Positions 24,001 through 36,000 of a DNA stretch of 64,000 nucleotides are shown piece by piece (the stretch's first letter is position 1; each line of letters opens with the position of its first letter). The position numbers and the translations under genes were made by a program. This DNA is from Ceratotherium simum simum. Lineage: Eukaryota; Chordata; Mammalia; Perissodactyla; Rhinocerotidae. The stretch covers positions 13,932,492 to 13,996,491 of the forward strand of contig NW_004454159.1 in NCBI RefSeq assembly GCF_000283155.1, read 5' to 3'. The notes under the pieces were generated by a model. It was not told the origin of the DNA. It saw nothing but the letters and a program-made list of their open reading frames with translations, and searched no databases.

Positions 24001-27000
24001 CCATCCCTAGGAGGATTCCTGGTGCCTCAGCTGGTGATGCTCACAAATTTATTGGGTAAAGGATGGCCAGGGCATCTGTGCTCCTCGGGATTTTCTTGTA
24101 GACAGAGGAGAAGGTGAGTGCACTGACACCCTCCTGTGGGCTATCTCTGTCAGTTTCAACAGACTCCCAAGTCAGTGAGTACTCAAAACAGTTTTTGGGA
24201 GACGGCCAACACTGTCTTTTTTTTTTTTTTTTTTAATGTCTAGAAACTTAATTTTTGTGTGTGTGTGTGTGAGGAAGATCAGCCCTGAGCTAACATCCAT
24301 GCTAATTCTCCTCTTTTTGCTGAGGAAGACCGCCTCTGAGCTAATATCTATTGCCAATCCTCCTCCTTTTTCTCCCCAAAGCCCCAGTAGATAGTTGTAT
24401 GTCATAGTTGCACATCCTTCTAGTTGCTGTATGTGGTACGTGGCCTCAGCATGGCCGGAGAAGCAGTGTGTCGGTGCGCGCCCGGGATCCAAACCCAGGC
24501 CGCCAGTAGCAGAGCGTGCGCACTTAACCGCCAAGCCATGGGGCCGGCCCCTTAATTTTTTAAAAATATGTTTATTTAGAAAATATATCTTCACTTCACT
24601 TGGCTTTCATTTTCTTTCTTTTTTTTTTTTTTTTGTTGGTGAGAAAGATTGTCCCTGAGCTAACATCTGTGCCAATCTTCCTCTATTTTGTGTGTGGGAT
24701 GCCACCACAGCATGGCTTGATGAGCGGTGTGTAGGTCCGTGCCCGGGATCCAAACCCGCTAACCTCGGGCTGCTGAAGCAGAGCACACGAACTTAACCAC
24801 TACGCCACAGAGCCACCCCCTTAATTTTTTTTTATTACATAATCTATTCACATTTTTAACTGATGCTCAAACACAGTTGACTTCTAGTCATTCCTAATTT
24901 TTCTATTTTTTCTACTTATTTTTATTATACCTATATTTATTTATATTTTCTATTCCTTCCTAATTTTTATTTCTCAGAATCTCTTAGCCATTCTTCTGCC
25001 AGCTCTTGTTTTCCTTACTTATTTATCAGTACTTAGTTATCCTAGAAAATAAATGACATGTAGAAGATACAGAGACCTCCTAAAATTAAAGTGCCCCTCC
25101 AAAGCCTCAATAGGAATTATCTTAGAGCAAAACACAAAGAAATCAAATGGCCAACCCCAGCTCACCTCCCCAGTTTACTAGCACATGGGTTGAAAAATGA
25201 ACCCAGTTTGCATTTTTGGGAATATGCCCTTATTTGGTCCCTGTGGCAACTGTGATGACGTCAGGTCACTGACCTCCAGTAATTAGAGCTGTGCTGTCCA
25301 CCAGAACTTTCTGCAGTGTTCTGTATCTGTGCTGTTCAATACAGTAGCCATCAACCACATGTGGCTACTATGGTTAGTGTGACTAATGTGACTGAGGAAA
25401 TTTATTAACTATTAATTAATTTTAATTTAAATAGCTGCATGTGGCTAGTGGCTACTGTATTAGTGCAGATTAGAGGTCTTACTACACAGCCACTGTATAC
25501 TTCATGGGCACTCCTACTTCTGAGCAGTATCTTTCCCCAACTAGGTTGTTCTTAGCAGGCTCTGAGGGCCATCATTGGCCTCAGGTTCCTTAGCTGGATA
25601 CTGCAGTGCTTTCCCCATGTTGCATCTATGGGCTCCTTCCCCACCCCCTAGACATGTACTCCATTCATACTTGTGATCAATTACTGCCAAGCTTTTTAAA
25701 GAGAACTTGGAACATAAGAAATCCCCAAACCACTAGCAGTGGCTCTGAGTAGGTTCCCCTCCCAGTTCCAGCCCACTGTACTCAGGGCTGCTGCAGTCTC
25801 TACTTTTGAATTGCCATGGTTTTTTGGTGCATGAAGAATCAAGTCTAGCTGATCATTTCAAAAGTTAGTGGAATGCCAAATGAGATTGTACACTAGAGCC
25901 TCTCTGTAGATTTCATGCAAATTGAACAGGCGAAGGATGTTGCCAGAGAATCTGTATCACATACTGAGCAGGCAGCAGGGAGTACAGCAGCCTGAAGCAT
26001 TCCCCACCTCATCCCAGCCCACCAGGACTGATCAGCATTGCTTCAGGAAATCCCATCCTCAAGGACAAGATGGTCAAAAGAAAAGCTATTTTGTTTTTAT
26101 GGGAAAATGATAAGATTGTTGTTGTTAAACTTTCAGGACAAGCTCTCAGCTTGTTAGTGCTGGCCCTGGACTGCCCTCCATCTGGGGCAGTCCTATCCCT
26201 GGTACGGTGTGCCCACAGCCAGGAGCATTCACAGACCAGCCTGTGGGCAACAGAAGAAAGAATTCTCCTTAGGGCAAGAGTGAGGCAGCTCCTCATGGGA
26301 TGGGCCTTCTCTGCTGGAAACTCAAGAGGCTGCCTATCAGAGCTGTTCCTTGTTGTGATATTTGGTCCTGAGACAGAGATCCAAGCCCCACAAATTAAAA
26401 TCCCCACTAATCTCTTATGGTCAATCAGTGCCCTTCCATTTTTATTCTCTCTCTCTCTCTGATAGAATGATACAGTAATAAGTCGATTATAACTTATTTT
26501 AAAAGTACTGGTGTCTCATGCCAAAATGACTAGAGCCAGGGAACACAGATTATCAGAATCATTCATCTGAAGAGGCAGAAAATAAACTTTGAATCATCTT
26601 ATCTTGTGTCTTGAGAGAACCTCTGGCCACCAACATCTTTTACAATAAATTCAGTTAGCAGGGGATTGTGGAGAGAGGGATAGAGGGTGTGATGATGATA
26701 ATGACGACAACTCTCATTCCAGAAACTTGCCCTGCTCTTGTAAATCTGGAGTGCTTTCCTTAGAGGCAGGGCTGTGTAGATAATGGCCTGCCCTTACTTA
26801 CCAGAAGCTTTCCTGACCCTCAGACTGGGTTCCAGAGGAAACCTCCAAGTCAGAATAGTATCTAACCTTAAACACACTGTCTCTCAAATTCCAAGGAAGT
26901 AAGAAAAAAAAGTCCTCTCTCCCCCCATGCATAGCCATGCTCAGAATTTACACTGGTAAACCATAGCAGTCTTAGAGGTCATAAAAAGACAGTAGCTTGG

Positions 27001-30000
27001 AGGGTCCAATCTGAGCCATCTGTTCCAATGAGGCCAAGATGTGCTACCTGTCAGCCTTTCCGGCTGTCTAACAGTTGCAGCAAGATGAAGGACCATCTAG
27101 GCAACTTCCTAGGCAGTGTCCAAAGGACAGGGTAGCCATGAGGGCTAGTCTAAACTGTGAGTTCCAAAAAATGATCAAAGAAACTTCCATTGTGTGTAAG
27201 CAGGTAGAGATCAGCAGTTCAGTAAAACCAGTCACTGCTAGCAGATTTGATTTTGATATCATGTAACCAAACCAAGAAGAATTAATGAGAAAGAGACAGA
27301 GCCAGGCCTGACAGTGGAAGAAATCTCCCTTACCCTTGCTTAAATATGAAAAACCAAAGACATGGGAAATCCCAAATAGAGGGCATGGCTGAGACTTAAT
27401 TCTGTTATTCTTAATCTCTTCTCTCACCTGAAATCTCCCACGTAATCATGTTGGGTGAAACTGGGGCCAGTATCTCCAGGGTATCTAATGGGGCCAGTAT
27501 CTTTGTTCCCCTTCTGATGTATCAAAATTGGGTTGGAGGGTTGTGGGAGGAGAGAGGAGAACATTTCTCGAACAACTCATTAAACAAAAGTAATTCTTGC
27601 ACCCTTCCAGACAAAGCAGATACACACGCACACCTTAGGTGCTAATTATCATGTGATGGGGAAGCTTGAGGAAACTACATTAGTTGAATCCATAAGGAGA
27701 AAGATTTCCAAGAGAGAGAAAAGTGTCAAAAGAGCAGGCGGTAGAGTTAAAAACAACAAATCCCAATAGTACCATCTCTGCAAACCACCACTACATAAGA
27801 GTGAGGAGAACCTAGGCAGGGACTGGATTTCCTGAGAACTGGGCTTTGTGGGACAGTGGAGAATCAAACCCCAGCACACAAGCCCACCCATAGCGCGGCA
27901 AACACTCTCTGGGCTTCAAGGCCCCGGGCTCAGCCAGCTCCAGTGAGATCATGCAAGCCACACTGGAGTCAGCGCCAGGCTCTCGGCTCCAGGCATGCTG
28001 GCCTGCAGCAGGGGGCTGTCTGGGACCGAGCCACACTCACCACCACAGCGGGAAGCACAGCACCCCCGGCACCGTCAGCGCCAGCAGCAGCATCCGCCAG
28101 TCTCTGATGAAGTAAGCAAACAGTGGCAGCACCATGTAGCCAAGTGCAAAAAATGTGCACACTCCTAATGTAGAGAATATAATACGAACTGACTTGCCAA
28201 GAATTTCTGTTCCTGTTCAAAACAAGGGAGGAGTGTTAGCATTTTAACTCACTTTAATATTTACTTTTTACATCAATACCTGGTAGTTAGAGTTCAAACA
28301 TAACCACTTAGAGAAGGGAAAAGGTGTTCGCCTCATGGCCCAGAGCAAGAGTGGTCAGAGTGGAAGAAGGTGGGAAGTGATCCAAGACTTATCACCCAAA
28401 ACTTATAGAAGGTTGAGTCTTCATGATATTTTAAAGGAGTCTTAGATTTATATTTCCAAAGGCCATCTCATGACATGGAAATATCATGCCCAGCCCCAAG
28501 AGGTAATCTCTTCTGAGAATGCCACATTTCCAAAATAAGGGCCCTGGGGTGAGGAGCAGAGAGGGTGTTCCCGGAGAAGATGAGGGCTCGTCCAAGGGGC
28601 TATGTGGGATCACGGTGCATTTAGCCTTTCCCACAATTCTCCACTATAAATAAGATTGGCTTCTCAAGAAACAGTGGAGAGTTCACAGTTACTGAGTGGT
28701 GTTAGGACACCCTCAGCCACCCTTGGGCCCTAAGAAATGATAAATAGGATCCATCTGGTCTGGAGGAGCACAGAGCAGGCCCGCAGCGCCCAGGGCTGAG
28801 TTCCCCCGCAGCCACATTGTGCCCAGAGATCAGCCCCAGGCAGACACAGTCCATTCAGACCAAAGAAAGAAAAGAAGGAGCTGTTCTGCTGGCCTGGCAG
28901 GTGGCAGCTCTGGAGCTGGCACACACCCAAGGAACTCCACAGAGCTTTCCTAGAACACCATAAAAGCCCAAGACTGGGCCCTGTTTTGGGAAGGACACGC
29001 AGGTGGCTGTAGGCTCCTGCCCTGTTCAGAACCACAGTGCATCACTTGGCATCAGTTCTTCCAAGGACGTTGCTTGCCCCTTGGAGCTCTTGGTTTCAGA
29101 TGGGGGAGTCCAAGAACAAGCTCCTTCTGTTATCACAGGACTCCTGGCCCTTTCCAGAGTCCACTCTTGGTCCTCTGCCCCAGGGGTGGAGATCTGGCCA
29201 ATGGCAACAGCTCTGCCTTTTGTTTGAGATCTGCCCACTACAGAGAGGTAGCTCAGAAAATACAAAACAGACCATTTAAAGGTTGTTTAGACTTGGCTTT
29301 CAAGGAGATTTTCTCAATTGTGTGTAAGTGCTCTGAGCACAGGCTAAGGAATTAAGGGCTAATTCCAGAGAAACAATAAAATCACTACTTTGGCTGGTTT
29401 CCCATTCTTACCAGCTACCTGTTCCTATCCCCATCCACTTCTTCACTTAGCATAACTGAGAGATGTGCCTCAGTGGTTCCCTCTTAAACAGTCATTTCTA
29501 AAAGCCAGACTAATAGAAATGACCAGTACTGTGTGCCTCTCGCATCCCAGCCTTCAGACAATAACCCTAACCACCCAAGGCATTTCTCAGCCTCTAAACT
29601 CATTTCTAAGGATAGGGCCTGACTTTTTTGAGGATCATGAAGTGTTATTTCCAGATCTTTTCTTACCTCATTAATGACCTTCCTACCACTCCATAGGAAG
29701 ACTCACCATGCCATGGTTTCTAAACACTTTGGCTGTGATTATCATGAAATGGGAATGAATAGGGGGTGCTTTATTCCTAAGCAGAGATTCAGAAGTGAAG
29801 CAGCAGAGGATTGGATTGTGGAAAAGAGAAAGTACACAGGACCAAGGAAGAATCTTGTAGAATCATGAGGCCAAGGGAGCTCCCTCATACTTCCATGACC
29901 CTGATAAGAGAAGAGAGAGAAGTTACACCACCGGATTCCTGGAAAATCTCCCTCTCTGAGCTTGGGTCTTAGACCAAAACAGAGTTGTTATAACTTTGCA

Positions 30001-33000
30001 GAGTACCCATGGGGGTGAAGGGGTTCAGAACAGGCCTCCCCAGGATGTGCTACTTTGGCATGTGGAATATTTTGAGCTAAAGACAATTGAGACCCTGCAG
30101 GCTCAAGAGAAACTTTTACTTCTCCCTTAAAGAATTTAAATTGGGGGTTCTGCCCATAATAAGAGTTATTACCAGAAATAAATTTTTATGAGCTACCTGT
30201 ATGGCAGGGCAAATGTCTAATTACTGAATATCTGCTTTTCTTATTGTCCTGTGAATTACCCTCCTCCCCTCTGAAGCCTTAGGCCTCTATATTATTCCTT
30301 AGCTCAAGATGGTATATATACCTCATTTTACCTTTTTGTCTCTGAACTTCTCATGTATGTGGAGTTCCTGTATGTATGCAATTAAATTTGCTTTTCTTCT
30401 ATTAATCTGTGTCAATTTTTAATTCTTAGACCAACCAGAAGAACCTAGAAGGTAGAGGAAGATTTCTTCCTCCTCCATAGTTGGCATAGTCAGCAGGATA
30501 AACTTCCCTAGCTGGACTCTGCTCCCTCCAAGGCTGCTGCAGCTGAGAGATCCTGGGACATCTCACAAGCACCAGCAGAAAGTAAGAGTTCTTGCCCCAT
30601 CAGACTCCTGGATCTCTGCCTACTGCAGAGTCTATTGGAAGAGAGAGTAGTAAGAGTCTTTTTTTCTCTTTCCTAAATTTAGATTAGCAGAAGAAAATAT
30701 TTGTGAAACTAGTTTCTTGAACTTAAGCAACTCTGGGGAATTTGGTAGAGTTTTCTTGGCTTTATTGATCCATTTCCTCCCAGAGATGGTTACTGTTTTT
30801 ATTCCATTGTGTCATTTGTCATAAAAAGGAAATTCCATAGGCAAAGTTGGCTCACAGCTATTGCCGTATGGAAGGGTTTCCCTGTTTGAGCAAGCTCATG
30901 GTATAAGGTTTTTCCTTCCATCTTGTTATATGTCCTGAGAGCTTGGCTTCTTGACCAGTGAGAAAATTCTCTGGGCTCCACCAGTCCAGAAGGTGCATTT
31001 ACCAGGGTGCATCTGGTGGCCAGTGGAATAGATTAGGGTTCTGAGTCTCTCTGTCTGGCCATGCCCACTATAGGAAAAACTATTTCTGTCCCCAGAAGAC
31101 TCAGAACTCCTTCCTCTGGTCCTTTGAACACCTGCAGCTGGACTTCATTCAATTGCTGCTTAGGGTGCGTTATCAATATGTTCTTGTTATTGTATGTATG
31201 GTTTCTGGAAGGGTTAAAGCCCTCCTTTGCCACAAAGCTATGTCCTCACAGCAAAGAAAATAGTTAGAAAATGTGTTTCCCACTTGGGGGTATACCTTCC
31301 ACAATCTCCAATGATCAAGGCACCCACTTCACTGGGAAAATCATATGAGCCTTAACGAAAACCTTGCACACTTATTGGAATGATCACTGTTCCTATCACC
31401 CTCAATCATCAAACAAAGTAGAGAGAACTAATGGAAAAACTGGATTCAAGCAGAACAAGATAATTACATAGGACTGAATGATAAATATGATTATAATTTT
31501 TATGACTTTTTGTCTGAAATATCATTGTTTTTTTAATTCTTTGTTTTCCATATATAAGGAATTTTTTTTCTCCTAAGCTAACTATGACTACAGCAATTGG
31601 TAAATTACACCTTTATAAGCAGAATTGAAATACTTACCTTTTTCTCCCTACCTGAGCCCTCCAGAATTCAGAAATTTAGTGAGTATTCTTATTTTCATGG
31701 CAATATAGTTATTTGCACAAGTTCAATAAGAATCTGTTCTCCTTATAATGGGACACAATTGGAAACTGGTTATATTACCAAGGCTTTGACTGGAACGTCA
31801 TATTTAAGAAAGAATGTGCATAGACTCAGATATGATCAGACAGCTTTAAGGAACCAAGATTGACTTTATAGAGCCAATAAAGCCACTTGGAAATATCAGC
31901 ATGGTACCTTGCTTATAGGGTTCCCAGCAGCCTTACCAGGTGAGTAAGGAAGGTCACTCTCTGGCAAGTGCAGGAACCTCAGGATATCTTAGGAATGTCG
32001 AGAAGAGAGAAATTCACCAAAATCTATAGGTATTGCAGTTGAATCTGATGGCAAGACCTTGTCTTGGTTTCCTGGCCTCAAGAAGCCTTTAAAAGTTCAG
32101 TGTGGGGGCCAGCCCCGTGGCATAGCAGTTAAGTGTGTGTGCTACGCTGCTGGCGGCCTGGGTTCGGATCCTGGGTGCACACCGAGGCACCGCTTGTCAG
32201 GCCATGCTGTGGTGGCATCCCATATAAAGTGGAGGAAGACGGGCACAGATGTTAGCCCAGGGCCAGTCTTCCTCAGCAAAAAAAAAAAAAAAAAAAAATT
32301 TCAGTGTGGAGATTCCTTATGAAAGTTTCCAGCAAGGCAGATTCAAAAGAGTCTATATGATCAATTACTATTCTTGCTGCACTTATAAAAATAACAGGCC
32401 AAGTTTCTTGAAACTAGACTTATTTTACAAATAAATTAGTTTTATTTTGATTATCTTTGATAGAAATGGGGTGATTTTAGAGAAAAAAATTATGTTTCAA
32501 TAGAAACTAGAATACAACTTGTAGATATTAGATTCTAGTGCTATTCATTGTCTTTTAAGGTATTGTTTACTACCAGGAAACTGGATCGGATCCTGAATTC
32601 TTCTAGTTTGCTCCAATATCTGGCTACAGCCCTCCAAACTAATGTATCCAATTTTCTCCCACATTTTGGCTTAGAATCACTGAAAACTAAAACTGCCCTT
32701 TTTTCCCCTGAATCCCTGCAAACTTAAGTTGAACAACTTGATATAAATTTCATAGAAATCACCACAACAGCTTACATATGGACCATCTTTATACCTCTTG
32801 CTGTATGGACCACTCAGAAAGATCATAAGAGACATTCAAACTGCAAACTAGGAAAATCTGTCAGGTTGTCACTGCCTGCTCTCACTCCATCTGAAAATAC
32901 CTCGAGCTGAACATCTAAAAATCTCAACTGACTGCCTGATTCAGAACTCAGAAACTGGGATTATAGTCTGCTCCAATAATTAACCATTGTTTTTCTTTCC

Positions 33001-36000
33001 TTTCCATAGAAATGCCTCTTATTAAATACCTGATTGCTTGCACCATGGGCCTAACATTAGGAGCCCACCTGTATCACTGCCTCCTGAAACTGGACACAAC
33101 TGTTTACTTGGACTGACCTATTCTCTAAACTGAGAGACTAGTTCAATGAGAGGGAGCAATCAACCAACTCAATTTCTGGAATGCAAAACTTCTCATGAAA
33201 TTTCAGTTTTCCCTATGACAGGGCAAACCTCTAATTACTGAATATCTGCTTTTCTTTTCTTCTTTTTTTTTTTTGTGAGGGAGATCAGCCCTGAGCTAAC
33301 ATCTGTGCTAATCCTCCCCTTTATGCTGAGGAAGATCGGCTCTAAGCTAACATCTATTGCCAATCCTCCTCCTTTTATTCTTCCCCAAAGCCCCAGTAGA
33401 TAGTTGTATGTCATAGTTGCACATCCTTCTAGTTGCTGTATGTGGGACGTGGCCTCAGTATGGCTGGAGAAGCAGTGCGTTGGTGCACACCCGGGATCCG
33501 AACCCGGGCCGCCAGTAGCGGAGCGCGCACACTTAACCGCTAAGCCACCGGGCCGGCCGGATGTGCTTTTTTTATCGTCCTGTGAATTACCCTTCTTCCC
33601 TCTGAAGCCTCAGGCCCCTATCCCATTCTTTAGCTCAAGATGGCGTATACACCTCATTTTACCTTTTTGTCTCTGACCCTCTCGTGTATGTGGGGTTCCC
33701 GTAAGTATGCAATTAAATTTGATTTTCTTCTATTAATCTGTGTCAATTTAATTCTTAAACCAACCAGAAGAACCTAGAAGGGTAGGGGAAAATTTCTTCC
33801 TCCGCTACAGAGGACAGAAACTTTGTTAATCTACCTCTCTGCCTTTCTGTGGAGCAACATAGATGGCAAGAACCTGAATAGTTCCTTGTTAGCATGACTT
33901 CCTGTTCTCTGACTTTTAAATAATCATCCTTCCTTAAACATTATCATCATCATCATCAACTTCATAGCTAGCATTTTTTTTGAGTAGGCACTTTGAGCCA
34001 GGTTCCAGACTGTTTACATACATTATCTCTTGGAATCTTCACAATAATTATATAAGAACTAACATTACTTCTATTTTCTATGAAATTAGCTGAAATGTAA
34101 AGAGTTGAAGCAAATTCCCTAAATTCACACATATGTTATAAGTGGGGGCAGCCAGGATTTAAGCCTGATCTGTTTGACCTATGGCTGCGTCTAGAAAAAG
34201 ATCACCTTGGGGCAAAGACTTGGCCCTATCAAGCAGTCCTTCAACTGAGATTCTAGCGGAGACATGCGTGGGAGATAGATGAGGCCACACCTCCCTCTTA
34301 GAAGTGAGGATTTGCATTTTCCCTGCCTGGGCTGGTCTTTGAACCAAGTGGAGGGCAACCAGTCCCCTCTGAGGAACATTAGGAGAGGAGTCCTGATTCC
34401 TGTAGACCTTTCATGGTCTGGAGCTGCCATAAACTTTCCATGTGCTCAGCTGGCAGTGAGACAGGTGACAGTGGTGACTTCTGGCTCTGTTGACTGGGGA
34501 CCCCTGTGCTGCCCTCCTCTACCCCCTAGGTTTTGGCTCCTAGGGCAAACCGCAGTTGGTATTGGTCTGGTTGGGCTTCTGAGTGTCTTTTGGGAGTGAA
34601 ACTCTGACATCTAAGCCAAACGGACATGTCCTGGCCAGGCATGTGTTCCCACTGCCTGTCATTACCACCTGAATCTGAGCACTCTCTCCAAGAGGGAGTG
34701 ACGCAGAGAGAGCTAGGCTCACTTCCACATCCATCAGGGCCCTTCTATGGTAGTCAGCCCAGGAACCACTGGATCTATTCCACATGGAGGCAGGACCTGC
34801 CCCTCATGAATGACCAACAGAAGACTGCAGCAGACCCCAGCTCAAGAAACAAGACTGTGGGAGGCCAGCCTGGTGGCATAGCGATTAAGTGCGCATGCTC
34901 TGCTTTGGCAGCCCGTGGTTCACGGGTTCAGATCCCGGGCACACACCAACGCACCGCTTGTCAAGCCATGTTGTGGCGGCATCCCATATAAAGTAGAGGA
35001 AGATGGGCACGGATGTTAGCCCAGGGCCAATCTTCCTCAGGAAAAAGAGGAGGATTGGCAATGGATGTTAGCTCAGGGCTGATCTTCCTCACAAAAAAAA
35101 ACCCAAGACTGTGGTACAGTTGGCAGGATATACGGTAGGACCCAGGGGACCCTGGGCTGGGAGTGCCCTCCGTCAGGCATGTGCAGAAAGCCTGGGCTCT
35201 TTGATGCTAATTTGCTATTACAGTGACTTTGATAAGTCCTATTTCATGGACTTATTATTATGAGGACTGAGATAACGTATATAAAGTGCCTAGGAGAGTA
35301 TCTGGCATGTAGTAGGTGCTCAGGAATAGTTAATTCCTTTATCCTGGTCACACAGTTGAAATGTGCTAGATGTCGAGGGAATGATGGAAAATACAGTGCC
35401 TTTGACCAAGAAACCCAAAGAAAGACAGCAGAACCTCTCTTTGCTCCCTGGAAAATACTCAGAATTCTCTTCAAATTAACAGATGTGTCCCTGCACAGGG
35501 CTTCTTCTCTCCCCTCTATAAACCTTCACAGATCATTCTAGTCAAAAGTAACCTTTCCTATCTCTGCATATACCCAGAAAAGTTATCTGCCCCCTCCCCC
35601 CTCCCACTTTACCTGTGACCCATGTCTCCAGTAACAACCCCTTGGCTGCCTCTCCCAGCCAGATGTGAGCTCCCTGAGAACAGACAGGAGCGAGACCTTG
35701 CTCCTCCCTGGGTCCCCTCAGTTCTTCCCTCACGTGGTGCAGCGCAGACAAGCGGTGCCAGCAAATTTCTGCATCTTTTTTTATGTATTTATACCCTATC
35801 TCATCCCTTAAAGATTTTGAGGCAGCTTTATAATTTGAATACAGTAAAATAATGGTAACATTAAAGTAAAATACAAAGAAAAGTAAAAAGTTAGGCCTTG
35901 GAGAAAAGAACAAAAATATGCAGCTGATCACTTTGGAAAACAGTCTGGCAGTTCCTCAAACGGCTAGACGTAGAATTACCACGTGACTCAGCAATTCCAC

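Larger units (their letters stand above)
30030..33810 (+). mobile_element. ERV-B: truncated endogenous retrovirus in intron 3, antisense to SLC22A4
   Basis: Two related LTR blocks (about 30030-30479 and 33215-33809) enclose about 2.7 kb with an integrase remnant and an env-position segment. Shared LTR landmarks are 'tctaattactgaatatctgc', 'tagctcaagatgg', 'cctcattttacctttttgtc' and 'ccaaccagaagaacctagaa'. Gag, protease and RT are missing between the 5' LTR and integrase. Two EREs have inserted. Outer boundaries and the target duplication are not resolved. Confidence 0.8.
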
